DNA of 64,000 bases. It comes from Opitutaceae bacterium TAV5. GTDB taxonomy: Bacteria; Verrucomicrobiota; Verrucomicrobiia; Opitutales; Opitutaceae. Below are positions 1 to 8,842 of the stretch, in pieces (the stretch's first letter is position 1; the number at the start of each line of letters is the position of its first letter). The notes beneath the pieces were generated by a model, which was given only the letters and a program-made list of their open reading frames with translations, had not been told where the DNA came from and did no database searches. The DNA lies in assembly GCA_000242935.3 (NCBI GenBank), contig CP007053.1:2046001-2110000 (forward strand), written 5' to 3'. The position numbers and the translations under genes were made by a program.

Positions 1-1151
1 ACTCCACACAGCGCCGCGAGCGCGATGATGCCGGCCGGCGCGGCCAGCATCACGGGATGAAGCTCGAAGGGGTTGATGACGACGCCCGTCTGCGCCCGGA
101 TGATGCCCGAGGCGACCACGACAACGACCCCGTAAAAGACAAACGCGAACAGCATGCCGATCGCCGCGATCGCCGCGGACTCCGCCACGATGGCGCCGAA
201 AACGGTAAGGCGCCGGGCCCCGAGCGCGCGCAGGATGGCGATTTCGCGCCGGCGCTCGTTCATGGAGTTGTAGATGCTCGCGAGAATCGACGCCGTCGCC
301 ACGACCACCACGAGGTAGGAGATGAAGGCGAGGGTGCGGTCGAACCAGGCGATCTTGTCGAAAAGCCGGGCCAGGATCGCCCCGATGGGCCAGGCAAAGG
401 TGAATTTGTTGCCGCGTTTGTTGTAGAGCATGTCCATCTGGAAGCCGCTCATCGGATTGGCCTGCCTCAGCTTGATCAGCACCGCGCTCACATCGGTGGC
501 CGCGCGCGCGTCGTGGCCGCTCATGCGCTGCAGGCCTTCGAGCGGAATCCAGATCACGCGGTCCGCCGGCGTGCCCGTCGGCTCGAAAATCCCCGTCACC
601 ACAAAGGTCTCCGCATGCTGCATGGACTCGTCATAGATGAGTCCGTGAAACGGGTGAAAGGTGTCGCCCGGTTTCAGGCCGAGCTCCCGCGCCACAAAGC
701 TGCCGACGACCGCCTCCTTCTGCTCCAGCGTGAAGGGCCGGCCGGGCGCGACGATGCGGTAATGCCGGCCGGGCGCGAATTCGACCCGCTCGAAGAGGTC
801 CGTCGTGGTGCCCACCAGCCGGTAGCCCTTGTAGTTGTCACCGACGGCGATGGGCAGCGCGAGTTCCACGTTGGGGTCGCGCCTCACCATCTCCACGTCG
901 GCGGCGGTGATGTTGCCGGGGCTGTCCTCGAGATGGAAAATCGCATTCAGCACCAGCTGGAGTTTCGAGCTGCGGGCGCCGAGCACGGCATCGAATCCGC
1001 CGCTGACGCTGGTGAACGTGCGGTTTGCCTCCTGCCGCATGACCCACACGGCCATCAAGAGGCCGCCGGCGAGCGCGATGGCCACGGCCGAGACCAGGGT
1101 GGAAACGAGGTGCTGACGCAGGCTCTTGTAGACGATATGAGGGATGATCAC
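1..1151 (-). CDS. FtsX/MacB-type ABC transporter permease (3' end outside window)
   Basis: Inner-membrane permease that would pair with the ATPase encoded immediately upstream. The frame reads continuously from a GTG at 1151 to the window edge, about 383 residues. I see an N-terminal membrane segment after VIIPHIVYKSLRQHL, a long extracytoplasmic MacB-like domain (roughly residues 40-250), then a membrane segment followed by SMNERRREIAILRALGARR, the typical FtsX-domain signature, and another hydrophobic stretch. The GTG start overlaps the stop of the ATPase gene as GTGA, which argues for translational coupling and decides the start. This family usually exports lipoproteins, peptides or other envelope substrates; the substrate here is unknown. 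Placement behind four secreted amidase paralogues suggests an envelope role linked to them, but this is only inferred from context. Confidence 0.85.
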   Translation of the reverse strand, partial: MIIPHIVYKSLRQHLVSTLVSAVAIALAGGLLMAVWVMRQEANRTFTSVSGGFDAVLGARSSKLQLVLNAIFHLEDSPGNITAADVEMVRRDPNVELALPIAVGDNYKGYRLVGTTTDLFERVEFAPGRHYRIVAPGRPFTLEQKEAVVGSFVARELGLKPGDTFHPFHGLIYDESMQHAETFVVTGIFEPTGTPADRVIWIPLEGLQRMSGHDARAATDVSAVLIKLRQANPMSGFQMDMLYNKRGNKFTFAWPIGAILARLFDKIAWFDRTLAFISYLVVVVATASILASIYNSMNERRREIAILRALGARRLTVFGAIVAESAAIAAIGMLFAFVFYGVVVVVASGIIRAQTGVVINPFELHPVMLAAPAGIIALAALCG

Positions 1152-1849
1152 AGTGCGGCGGGCCCGAACGGCCGGTTGAGAAACTTGAATTCTTCGGTGT
1201 GGGCGAAGCGGGCGAGAATGTCGCGATCATGGCTGACCAGCAAAAGCGCAGCGCCCTGTTCGGCACAGGTCTCGCGCAGCAAGGCGAGGGTCTCGGCGGC
1301 GTGCGCCGCGTCGAGGTTGCCGGTGGGCTCGTCCGCAAGCACGAGCCGGGGCCGGTTGGCCAGCGCGCGCGCCACCGCCACCCGCTGCTGCTGCCCCACC
1401 GAAAGCTGCCGCGGGTAATAACCGAGCCGGTGCGAAAGGCCCACGCGGTCGAGCAAGGAGAGCGCAAACGCGCGATCCCGCCCCGCGCCGAAGGCCATGG
1501 CCAGCATCACGTTTTCCAGGCAGGTGTAGCCCTGGAGCAGGTTGAAGCTCTGGTAGACGCAGCCCAGCGTGGTCGCGCGCAGGCTGTCGCGCCGGGCTTC
1601 GCTGAGCGTGGTGAGTTCCGTGTCGTTGAGCCGGATCGAACCGGCGTCGGGTTTGACGATGCCGGCGATGAGGTTGAGAAAGGTCGTCTTGCCGCTGCCG
1701 CTCTCGCCCTTCAGGCCGATCTGCGCGCCGGTCACGATCGAAAACGCCTCGACGGAAACAACCGACTTGAGTTCGCCTTCCGGCGTGCGCCAGGCCTTGC
1801 GCAAGCCGCGCACATCGAGAATCGTGCTGGTGGAGGTTCGGGATTGCAT
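1148..1849 (-). CDS. ABC transporter ATP-binding protein, LolD/MacB type
   Basis: Cytoplasmic ATPase energising the adjoining FtsX-type permease. About 233 residues, the usual size for the LolD/FtsE/MacB class. Walker A GESGSGKTT lies near residues 48-56, the Q-loop follows in CVYQSFNLLQ, the signature is LSVGQQQRVAVARAL, Walker B is LVLADEPTGNLD and the switch histidine is in LLVSHD. I chose the ATG at 1849 (protein MQSRTST...), 10 bases after the preceding amidase stop; longer in-frame starts would overlap that gene. The 3' end overlaps the permease start by four bases. The GNLD after Walker B is typical of this export-type subfamily rather than of sugar importers. Confidence 0.93.
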   Translation of the reverse strand: MQSRTSTSTILDVRGLRKAWRTPEGELKSVVSVEAFSIVTGAQIGLKGESGSGKTTFLNLIAGIVKPDAGSIRLNDTELTTLSEARRDSLRATTLGCVYQSFNLLQGYTCLENVMLAMAFGAGRDRAFALSLLDRVGLSHRLGYYPRQLSVGQQQRVAVARALANRPRLVLADEPTGNLDAAHAAETLALLRETCAEQGAALLLVSHDRDILARFAHTEEFKFLNRPFGPAAL

Positions 1850-1859
1850 CGGAACCGGA

Positions 1860-3050
1860 TCAGAAGGCGGACGAACCATGGCGTGGACGGTACCAGTAGG
1901 AGTCGGGCTCCTGGACAAAAATGCGCTTCGGTATCCGCGCATGCACGCCGAGGATGCCGTCGACCACCTGCGTCACATGCAGATCCACCGCGCCGGCACT
2001 GGCCATGGTGTAGGCCTGCACAAAATCGTAGCCGCGCGTCTCCTTCAGGAAATCGAGCGCTTCGGTCAGGGCGTTGCGCATGGCCTGGTCGAGGTCCGGA
2101 TCGAGACCGAACAGGATGTAGTGCGTCGGCGTCTCGGCGCGCGGACCCTTCAGCATTTTCCCCTTGTGCAGGATGAACTGGTAGATGGCCGTGTTCGCCG
2201 TGCCGATGGCGTTGCCCGCGACTTCGCCGTCGCCCTGGGAGGCGTGGCAATCGCCGGTGTAGAACAACGCGCCTTTCTGGAAAACCGGCAGGTAAAGCGT
2301 CGCTCCCTCGCCCATGTCCTTCCAGTCGAGATTGCCGCCAAACACGCCGGGCGGACCGGACTTGCGATCGGGCAGTTCCGAATCGGGCGGGCAGGTGGCC
2401 ATCACGCCGTTGAAGGCGCGCAGGGGAAACTCCACCTTGTCGTCGTAGATGGCCGCGTTGCGCTTCAGATCGATCTTGTAAACCTTCTCGAACGGCCGGG
2501 GCACGAGGTCCGGCAGGCCGCCGCCGCCCGGCCGGGCACCGTTCGTCCCCCACGGAATGCGCGGCGTCACCTTGAGCACGCGAACCTCCAGGGAGTCGCC
2601 GGGCTCGGCGTCCTCGATATAAACCGGGCCGGTGATGAAGTGGCCGCCGGGGATGCCGGGCGCACGCGGCGTCTCTTTCAGCACGCGCATCATTTCGCGA
2701 ATCGGCGGGCACGACTCCACGGTCGCGTCGATGCCGTTCGCCTTGAGCCACGCGTCGGCGTCGGCCTCGGTGGCTTCGCGCCCCCAGCCCGTGCCTCCGC
2801 CGCCGTCGAAACGCACCACCTCGCCCGACCTGATCGTCAGCACCGGCGCCTTCGTTTTCGAAAAATGTCCGATGATGGCATTTTCGGGCGTCAGCGGGAC
2901 GAAGTGATCCGAGGGCACCTCCAGCGCCCGCCCGGAAAGGGCAGCCGCCAGGCCCGGAGCGATCCAGGCCAGGCGAAAACAGAGAGAGGAAAGCCGGTTT
3001 GCAGAAATGCTCATGGAAAAAGGGAGGCGGAAAGGCGGCGGATTCTTCAC
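1860..3050 (-). CDS. Secreted acetamidase/formamidase family protein (paralogue 1)
   Basis: Predicted amidohydrolase of the acetamidase/formamidase (FmdA/AmdA) family, which releases ammonia from short amides. The family core starts at LEVPSDHFVPLTPEN and includes the conserved block YTGDCHASQGDGEV and the C-terminal YWYRP found in all four copies here. A hydrophobic N-terminal segment (LAWIAPGLAAALSG) points to export, unlike the usually cytoplasmic family members. The GTG at 3050 overlaps the upstream stop as GTGA; an ATG at 3014 (MSISANR) would give a more normal signal peptide, so the start is uncertain. Third residue type in the motif is Cys as in paralogue 4, while paralogues 2 and 3 have Ser. 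Real substrate unknown. Confidence 0.88.
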   Translation of the reverse strand: MKNPPPFRLPFSMSISANRLSSLCFRLAWIAPGLAAALSGRALEVPSDHFVPLTPENAIIGHFSKTKAPVLTIRSGEVVRFDGGGGTGWGREATEADADAWLKANGIDATVESCPPIREMMRVLKETPRAPGIPGGHFITGPVYIEDAEPGDSLEVRVLKVTPRIPWGTNGARPGGGGLPDLVPRPFEKVYKIDLKRNAAIYDDKVEFPLRAFNGVMATCPPDSELPDRKSGPPGVFGGNLDWKDMGEGATLYLPVFQKGALFYTGDCHASQGDGEVAGNAIGTANTAIYQFILHKGKMLKGPRAETPTHYILFGLDPDLDQAMRNALTEALDFLKETRGYDFVQAYTMASAGAVDLHVTQVVDGILGVHARIPKRIFVQEPDSYWYRPRHGSSAF

Positions 3051-4225
3051 GGGCGATACCAGTAGGTGTTCGTATCCTGGACGAAGAGTTTTCTGGGGAT
3101 CATGCCGTGGACGCCGAGAGTGCGGTCCACGCTCTGGGTGACGCGGAAATCGACCGCGATGCTCGCCAGCGCATACGCGTGGATGAAGTCGTAACCTTCC
3201 TTTTCCCCGAGAAAGCCGATCGTCTCGACGAGCGCCATGCGCAGCGCCTTGTCCAGATCCGGATCGAGGCCGAACGTGATGTAGTGGGTCGGCGTCTCGG
3301 CGCGGGGGGCGGTGAGCTTTTTCCCCTTGTGCAGGATAAATTGCAGCGTGCAGGTGTTGGCGGTCTCGATCGCGTTGCCGGTCACTTCGCCATCGCCCTG
3401 CCCCGCGTGGGAATCGCCGGTGTAGAACAGCGCTCCCTTGTGAAAGACGGGCAAATAAAGCGTGCTGCCCGCGACCAGCTCCTTGCAGTCGAGATTGCCG
3501 CCAAACACGCCCGGAGGACTCGAATTGCGAAAAGGCCCTTCGGAATCCGGCGGACAGGTCGCCATGACGCCCATGAACGGCCCGAGCGGAACCTCCACCT
3601 TCGCATCGAAAATGCCCACGTTGCGCTTCAGATCGAGCATCGTGACCTTGGTGAAGGGCCGCGGCACCAGGTCCGGCAAGGTGCCGCCTCCCGGCCGGCC
3701 GCTGGTCGCGCCGTATGGAATGCGCGGCGTCACGTCGAGAATGCGAATCTCCAGCGAGTCGCCGGGCTCGGCGTCTTCGACGTAAACGGGGCCCGTGAGG
3801 ATGTGGCGTCCGCTGGGACGGTCCGGCGGACGCTCCGATTCGGTCAATACCCGCAAGGTCTCCTGCAAGGTGGGGCTGGTCTCGATGGTCAGGGGAATCC
3901 CGTTCTGGCGAAGCCAGGCGTTGCCATCCTCGCCCCGCGTCCAGTCCCAGCGCACGCCGCCGCCGCCATCGATGCGCACCGTTTCGCCGGACTTGACGGT
4001 CAGCACCGGCTTTTTCGTCGAGGTGTAATGCCAGAGCAGTACATTCTGCGGCGTCAGCGGCAGGTAATGGTCACAAGGAATCTCCGCCACCGTCACGCGG
4101 GGCATGAGCACGGCGAGGCCAAGCCGGATGCAGGTCTTCACGATGAAGCGATCAGGAAAGGCGATGCTGCGTAGTGTCCGGTTCATGACGACGGGAGTGC
4201 GAGGTGGCGGGCCGTTTGACCTCAT
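3047..4225 (-). CDS. Secreted acetamidase/formamidase family protein (paralogue 2)
   Basis: Second tandem member of the acetamidase/formamidase family, about 392 residues. Core begins at AEIPCDHYLPLTPQN; the conserved block reads YTGDSHAGQGDGEV and the C-terminus ends in TYWYRP. The N-terminal region has a weak hydrophobic segment (IRLGLAVLM) consistent with a signal peptide or anchor. The ATG at 4225 overlaps the stop of the upstream paralogue as ATGA, so the two are probably translationally coupled; an internal ATG at 4186 is the alternative. Compared with paralogues 3 and 4 it lacks the PPPGSPPG insertion near residue 140. The role is presumably hydrolysis of an amide or related bond in the periplasm. 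Confidence 0.87.
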   Translation of the reverse strand: MRSNGPPPRTPVVMNRTLRSIAFPDRFIVKTCIRLGLAVLMPRVTVAEIPCDHYLPLTPQNVLLWHYTSTKKPVLTVKSGETVRIDGGGGVRWDWTRGEDGNAWLRQNGIPLTIETSPTLQETLRVLTESERPPDRPSGRHILTGPVYVEDAEPGDSLEIRILDVTPRIPYGATSGRPGGGTLPDLVPRPFTKVTMLDLKRNVGIFDAKVEVPLGPFMGVMATCPPDSEGPFRNSSPPGVFGGNLDCKELVAGSTLYLPVFHKGALFYTGDSHAGQGDGEVTGNAIETANTCTLQFILHKGKKLTAPRAETPTHYITFGLDPDLDKALRMALVETIGFLGEKEGYDFIHAYALASIAVDFRVTQSVDRTLGVHGMIPRKLFVQDTNTYWYRP

Positions 4226-5379
4226 CGGGCCCGATACCAGTAAGGGTCGGGATCCTTGATGAAGAGTTTCTTCGGGATCATGCCGTGGATGCCGAGCGTC
4301 TGGTCGACGACCTGGGTGACGCGAAAATCGACCGCGATGCTCGCCAGCGTGTAGGCGTGAAAGAAGTCGTAACCCTGCTTCTCTTTCAGGAAGTCGAGAG
4401 TCTCGATCATGGCCATGCGCATGGCCTTGCCCAGATCCGGATCGAGGCCGAACGTGATGTAGTGGGTCGGCGTCTCGGCGCGGGGGGCGTTCAGCTTCTT
4501 GCCCTTGTGCAGGATGAACTGGAGCGTGCAGGTGTTGGCGGTCTCGATCGCGTTGACCGTGATTTCACCGTCCCCCTGCGCAGCATGCGAATCGCCGGTG
4601 TAGAAGAGCGCGCCTTTCTGAAAAACGGGCAGGTACAGCGTGCTGCCCTCGACCAGCTCCTTGCAGTCGAGGTTGCCGCCGAACAGGCCCGGGGGACCCG
4701 AGCGGCGGTCGGGCCCTTCGGAATCCGGCGGGCAGGTGCCCATGACGCCCATGAACGGCCCGAGCGGCACCTCCACCGTGTCATCAAAAATGCCGGCGTT
4801 CCGCTTCAGGTCCAGATGCACGACCTTGGTGAAGGGCCGGGGCACCAGATCGGGCAGACCGCCGCTGCCCGGACGGGCGCTCACGGTTCCGTAGGGAATG
4901 CGCGGGGTGACACTGAGGATGCGCACTTCCAGCATGTCGCCCTCCTCCGCGCCGTTGATGTAGACGGGGCCGTTGATCATGTGCCCGCCGCCACGCGCGC
5001 CCGGAGGGCTGCCGGGAGGCGGCGGCAGCCGGTTGGGCGTCTCGGCCAGCACGCGAATCGATTCGGCCAGCGCGGGGCTGGTTGCCACCGTCAGCGGGAT
5101 GTTGTTCTCCTTGAGCCAGGTATCCGGATCTCCATCACCCCAGCGGGCGCCGCCGCCGACATCGATGCGCACGGTCGCGCCCGAGTCCACCGTGACCACG
5201 GGCTTCTTGGTCACGGAATAGTGGCCGAGAATCGCGTTTTCCGGCGTAAACGGCACGTAGTAATCGTAAGGAACCTCGACGGCGGCAACCCGCCCGATCC
5301 AGAGAAGGGCGAGGATGACCGGCACGCGAGGAGAGGCCGCCCCGCAAAAGCGGGGCCCGACAGATGAGAATGGAATCAT
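4222..5379 (-). CDS. Secreted acetamidase/formamidase family protein (paralogue 3)
   Basis: Third tandem acetamidase/formamidase paralogue, 385 residues. The signal peptide is clear: a short basic start followed by VPVILALLWIGRVAA and then VEVPYDYYVPF, the start of the family core. The conserved YTGDSHAAQGDGEI block and the terminal PYWYRAR are present. It carries the proline/glycine-rich insertion NRLPPPPGSPPGARGG near residue 135, shared only with paralogue 4, which suggests these two are the closest pair. It lies 30 bases downstream of paralogue 4 and overlaps paralogue 2 by four bases. Substrate not known; export implies periplasmic action. Confidence 0.88.
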   Translation of the reverse strand: MIPFSSVGPRFCGAASPRVPVILALLWIGRVAAVEVPYDYYVPFTPENAILGHYSVTKKPVVTVDSGATVRIDVGGGARWGDGDPDTWLKENNIPLTVATSPALAESIRVLAETPNRLPPPPGSPPGARGGGHMINGPVYINGAEEGDMLEVRILSVTPRIPYGTVSARPGSGGLPDLVPRPFTKVVHLDLKRNAGIFDDTVEVPLGPFMGVMGTCPPDSEGPDRRSGPPGLFGGNLDCKELVEGSTLYLPVFQKGALFYTGDSHAAQGDGEITVNAIETANTCTLQFILHKGKKLNAPRAETPTHYITFGLDPDLGKAMRMAMIETLDFLKEKQGYDFFHAYTLASIAVDFRVTQVVDQTLGIHGMIPKKLFIKDPDPYWYRAR

Positions 5380-5409
5380 GGCAGATGGCGAGTGAAGGAG
5401 TTGGGCAAA

Positions 5410-6588
5410 TCAAAGATGCGGCGGGCGGTACCAGTAGCTCGAAGCGTTGTCCTTTATGAACATCTTCTTGGGAATCATGCCATGCACGCCCAGCGTCTTG
5501 TCCACGATCTGGGTCACGCGGAAATCGATCGCCACGCTGGCCAGTGAATAGGCCGGAAGGAAATCCAGATCTTCCTTTTCCTTGAGAAAATCGAGGGCTT
5601 CCAGCAGGGCCATGCGCATGGCCTTGTCCAGATCGGGATCCAGACCGTAAGTGATGTAGTGAGTCGCGTTCTCCGCGCGAGGCGCCTTCAGCGTCTTCCC
5701 CTTGTGCAGAATGAACTGGTAGGTCACCGTATTGGCGGTACCGATCGCATCTCCGGCGACCTCTCCGTCGCCCTGGGCGGCATGGCAGTCACCCGTATAA
5801 AAAAGAGCGCCTTTCTGGAAGATCGGTATGTAGAGCGTGCTGCCGGTGACCAGGTCCTTGCTGTCGAGATTGCCGGCAAAAAGTCCGGGAGGACCGGAGC
5901 GCCGGTCCGGCCCCTCCGAATCGGGCGGGCACGTCCCGTTGACACCGTTGAAAGGTGCCAGCGGGATCTCGATGTTCTCGTTGAAGACGGCCGCGTTTCT
6001 CTTCACATCGATCATGTAGGCTTTCCCGTACGGGCGCGGGACGAGGTCCGGCAGGCCGCCTCCTCCGGGGCGGGCGCCGTTCGCACCATAAGGCAGGCGC
6101 GGAGTCACATCGAGAATGCGCACCTCCAGCGAATCACCCGGCTCGGCATCCTCGATATAGATGGGGCCGATGAGAAAATGTCCGCCGGTGCGCGTGCCCG
6201 GAGGGCTGCCCGGGGGCGGCGGCAGGCGGTTGGGCGACTCCTTGATGGCGGTGACGATCTCGGTGAGGACGGGATTTGTCGCGACGGTGATGGGGATGCC
6301 GTTCTCCTTCAGCCAGACATCGGGGTCCTCGGCGTCGCTCCACTTGTTTCCGCCGCCTCCGTCGATTTTGACCACGGCGCCGGATTTGATCGTCAGCACC
6401 GGTTTTTTGGTGGCCGAGAAATACCCGAAGATGGCGTTCTCCGGTGTGCAGGGAACGTGGTAGTCATAGGGGATTTCTTTCGCATGACCGGTCGGTTGTG
6501 CGATGAGGGTGCAGAGCAGCAGGGCAGCAGGCCCCAGGGCCCCCCGGACGCTGGTTGGATGCAGGCAGCAGGACGATGAGAATTTCAT
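5410..6588 (-). CDS. Secreted acetamidase/formamidase family protein (paralogue 4, first in operon)
   Basis: First gene of the minus-strand operon that runs to the window edge. From the ATG at 6588 (MKFSSS) the protein has about 392 residues with a signal peptide (LGPAALLLCTLIAQPTGHA) followed by the family core KEIPYDYHVPCTPEN. The block YTGDCHAAQGDGEV and terminal SYWYRPP match the other copies, and it shares the PPPGSPPG insertion with paralogue 3. A GTG at 6609 would add seven residues before the signal peptide and is less likely. The promoter must lie in the 356 bases separating it from the divergent sensor kinase, which may regulate it. Confidence 0.88.
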   Translation of the reverse strand: MKFSSSCCLHPTSVRGALGPAALLLCTLIAQPTGHAKEIPYDYHVPCTPENAIFGYFSATKKPVLTIKSGAVVKIDGGGGNKWSDAEDPDVWLKENGIPITVATNPVLTEIVTAIKESPNRLPPPPGSPPGTRTGGHFLIGPIYIEDAEPGDSLEVRILDVTPRLPYGANGARPGGGGLPDLVPRPYGKAYMIDVKRNAAVFNENIEIPLAPFNGVNGTCPPDSEGPDRRSGPPGLFAGNLDSKDLVTGSTLYIPIFQKGALFYTGDCHAAQGDGEVAGDAIGTANTVTYQFILHKGKTLKAPRAENATHYITYGLDPDLDKAMRMALLEALDFLKEKEDLDFLPAYSLASVAIDFRVTQIVDKTLGVHGMIPKKMFIKDNASSYWYRPPHL

Positions 6589-6944
6589 AGCATGTATTCG
6601 AAATGCCACTCCAGCTTTTCATATGCCATCCCCCGCCCGGCGGGCCGGAAGATGGCGGGGTCCAATTATATTCAACCACCCGCCGGTTCGTTTCAGTTAT
6701 GCGACACCGGCACCGGATCAACCGCCGCGAACATGCCGGGCGCCTCTCGCGATTGAAAAGCATTCAACAGGGCAGGCGTGCGGTCGTTTTTTTTGATGCA
6801 GCGAGCCTCTTGATTTATGCCGCATTTCGGCATGGTGGCTGCTCACTGGTGTGGATTCCGCACCCTGCCGCAGGGGTGCGGCCCGATCTCCGGATTTCCA
6901 CCATCATTCCAGTGACGAACCAGTTCCAGTTCTTCGACGACGGT
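6589..6944. promoter_or_regulatory. Divergent promoter region between amidase operon and sensor kinase
   Basis: About 356 bases with no convincing gene. It separates the minus-strand amidase operon from the plus-strand two-component genes, so both promoters should be here. I see an A/T-rich patch near 6660-6680 and a run of T near 6787-6796, but no clear operator. The kinase frame is open through part of this region; the protein it would encode there is proline-rich and unlike the family, so I treat it as non-coding. Confidence 0.5.
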
Positions 6945-8036
6945 ATGGCGCCCCCGGCCACGAGCTGGCGCGCCCGCATCATCGCCGCTCTGGTCTGGCC
7001 GCCCGAGCACAGCCGCGCGGCTTCGGCGGCACTCTCCGTCGGCATCACGCTTCTGATCGGCTGGCTCTATTATTTCGCCGAAGGCACGGTCTCGCTCCAG
7101 GTTTTTTACCTCGTTCCCATGATCCTTGCCCTGAGCTGGCTTGGCCTGGGCTGGGGCATCGCGGTTGTCGTTCTCAGCGCGTTTCTTCGCCTCTTTGGCG
7201 ACCTTCTCCATGTCGGCCCGGATTTCTTCACCGCCACCAACACCCTCCGGATGACGTCGCAGCGCGTCAGCAGCCTGTCCGTCTACCTGGTCGTGGCCCT
7301 CGTCATTCATGAGCTTTTCAAGCTCAATCGCCAACTGGAACAACGCGTGCAGACGCGCACCACCGCCCTCCGCCAGGCGGTCGTCGCCCGCGAGCGTCTG
7401 CAAAAAAACCTGTTCGAGGTCGGCCTTCGCGAGCGCGGGGCCATCGGCCGCGACCTGCACGACGGACTCGGCCAGCACCTCACCGCCACGGCCATGGCGA
7501 CCAGCATTCTCACCCAGCGGCTTGCCGCCCGGGGGGATCCGCTCGCCGATGATGCCCGCAAGGCCGAGGCGCTCATCAAGACAGCGATCGAGCAGACCCG
7601 CCAGATCGCCCGGGGCCTCCTGCTTGAAAACGTGAAACCCGACGAACTCGTCTCCGAACTGGAGGAACTCGCCGCCGACGCCACCCACCAGCACCGCACC
7701 CCCTGCATGTTCACCGCCGAGGGCGCGACCGATCACCTCGACGCCAACATCGCCTCCCACCTGTTCTACATCGCCCGCGAGGCCGTCGGCAATGCCCTGC
7801 GCCACGGCGGCGCTTCCCGGATCGCGATCCATTTCAGCGTCGGCCGCGCCCTCGTCGCCCTCAGCGTGACCGACAACGGTCGCGGCCTGGCCCCCTCCGC
7901 TCCTGCCGATGGCGGCATGGGGCTGCGCATCATGTCCGAACGTGCCGAGCTGATTGGCGGCAAACTGCGCATCGACACCGCGCCGGGCGTCGGCACCCGG
8001 GTGGATTGTCACGTTCCCCTGCCCGCCACCGCCTGA
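6945..8036 (+). CDS. Membrane sensor histidine kinase, NarL-partner (HisKA_3) class
   Basis: Two-component sensor that autophosphorylates on His and passes phosphate to the response regulator encoded three bases downstream. From the ATG at 6945 it has 363 residues: about four N-terminal membrane segments between residues 28 and 125 (GITLLIGWLYYFA, FYLVPMILALSWLG, GIAVVVLSAFL, VYLVVALVIHEL), a short coiled linker, the HisKA_3 box GAIGRDLHDGLGQHL with His 172, and an HATPase domain with AVGNALRHGG (Asn 283), TDNGRGL and GGMGLRIMSERA. No recognisable periplasmic ligand domain is present, so the membrane segments may themselves sense. A GTG at 6912 would add 11 residues. The adjacent divergent amidase operon is the obvious candidate target. 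Confidence 0.9.
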   Translation: MAPPATSWRARIIAALVWPPEHSRAASAALSVGITLLIGWLYYFAEGTVSLQVFYLVPMILALSWLGLGWGIAVVVLSAFLRLFGDLLHVGPDFFTATNTLRMTSQRVSSLSVYLVVALVIHELFKLNRQLEQRVQTRTTALRQAVVARERLQKNLFEVGLRERGAIGRDLHDGLGQHLTATAMATSILTQRLAARGDPLADDARKAEALIKTAIEQTRQIARGLLLENVKPDELVSELEELAADATHQHRTPCMFTAEGATDHLDANIASHLFYIAREAVGNALRHGGASRIAIHFSVGRALVALSVTDNGRGLAPSAPADGGMGLRIMSERAELIGGKLRIDTAPGVGTRVDCHVPLPATA

Positions 8037-8039
8037 ACC

Positions 8040-8696
8040 ATGGCCTGCCCGCCCACCCGCATCTTCATCGTCGACGACCACCCGCTGGTACGCGAGTGGC
8101 TGTCCAATCTCCTGCACCAGTCCGACAACCTCCTTGTCTCGGGCTACGCCGAAACCGGCCGCGGCGGCCTCGCGGCCATGAAGGAATCTCCCCCCGACGT
8201 CGCCATCGTCGATCTCTCGCTGCAAAACTCCTCCGGCCTCGATCTCATCAAGGACCTCGGCGAACAGCTTCCCGCGGTCCGCGTGATCGTGCTCTCCATG
8301 CACGAGGAAATGTTTTACGTCGAACGCGCCTTTCGCGCCGGCGCCAAGGGCTACGTCACCAAACGCGAGTCCACCGAACAGATCGTCGAAGCCGTGCGGG
8401 AGGTGGCCGTGGGCCGCATCTACGCGAGCCGCCCCATCCTCGGACGCCTCGCCGAGCGCATGATGGGCCGCACGCCCACGGCCTCCGTCGAGGTCCTCAG
8501 CGACCGCGAACTCGATGTCTTCAGCCGCCTGGGCAACGGGCACAGCACCCGCCGCATCGCCGACGAACTGAACGTCAGCATCAAGACCGTCCAGGCCTAC
8601 TGCGCGCGCATCAAGGACAAGCTCGGCTATGAAAACGGCCTTGAACTCGTTCGCGATGCGGTGCGGTGGGTGGACCGCCAGAATCGCTCCGTGTAG
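8040..8696 (+). CDS. NarL/FixJ-type response regulator
   Basis: DNA-binding partner of the preceding kinase; 218 residues. The receiver domain has the acidic pair Asp12-Asp13 (IVDDHPL), phosphoacceptor Asp58 (VAIVDLSL), the conserved Ser in VIVLSMHEE and Lys in AKGYVTK. The C-terminal LuxR-type helix-turn-helix runs from LSDRELDVFSRLGNGHSTRRIA through ELNVSIKTVQAYCARIKDKLG. Start ATG is three bases after the kinase stop, so the two form an operon. A perfect 10-base stem follows directly, including the stop codon, and may end the transcript. Confidence 0.93.
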   Translation: MACPPTRIFIVDDHPLVREWLSNLLHQSDNLLVSGYAETGRGGLAAMKESPPDVAIVDLSLQNSSGLDLIKDLGEQLPAVRVIVLSMHEEMFYVERAFRAGAKGYVTKRESTEQIVEAVREVAVGRIYASRPILGRLAERMMGRTPTASVEVLSDRELDVFSRLGNGHSTRRIADELNVSIKTVQAYCARIKDKLGYENGLELVRDAVRWVDRQNRSV

Positions 8697-8712
8697 GGCA
8701 ACGCCCTACACG
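8690..8712 (+). terminator. Hairpin at the end of the two-component operon
   Basis: Perfect 10-base inverted repeat CGTGTAGGGC / GCCCTACACG (8690-8699 and 8703-8712) with a three-base loop. It contains the response-regulator stop codon. There is no U-run after it, so it is either a weak terminator or a 3'-stabilising stem. Confidence 0.5.
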
Positions 8713-8842
8713 CGATTCCGCCGCCCGCTGACAGACAGGGGCATCATTTGCGAGCACAGTGAGGGCATGCCAGATCGTCGGCATCCTGCTCATTCCTTCG
8801 CGCCCGCCGCGCGAGCGTTCACCACCGCGGACCGTTAATCCC

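Noticed and set aside
57-1418. Long plus-strand open frame covering the ABC permease and ATPase genes
   Set aside because: It is rich in Arg/Asp/His with no domain, while the minus strand encodes clear FtsX-type and ATPase motifs; a product of high GC at codon third positions.
6843-8543. 566-codon minus-strand frame opposite the two-component genes
   Set aside because: Gly/Ala/Asp-rich composition with no motif; the plus strand carries full kinase and regulator signatures.
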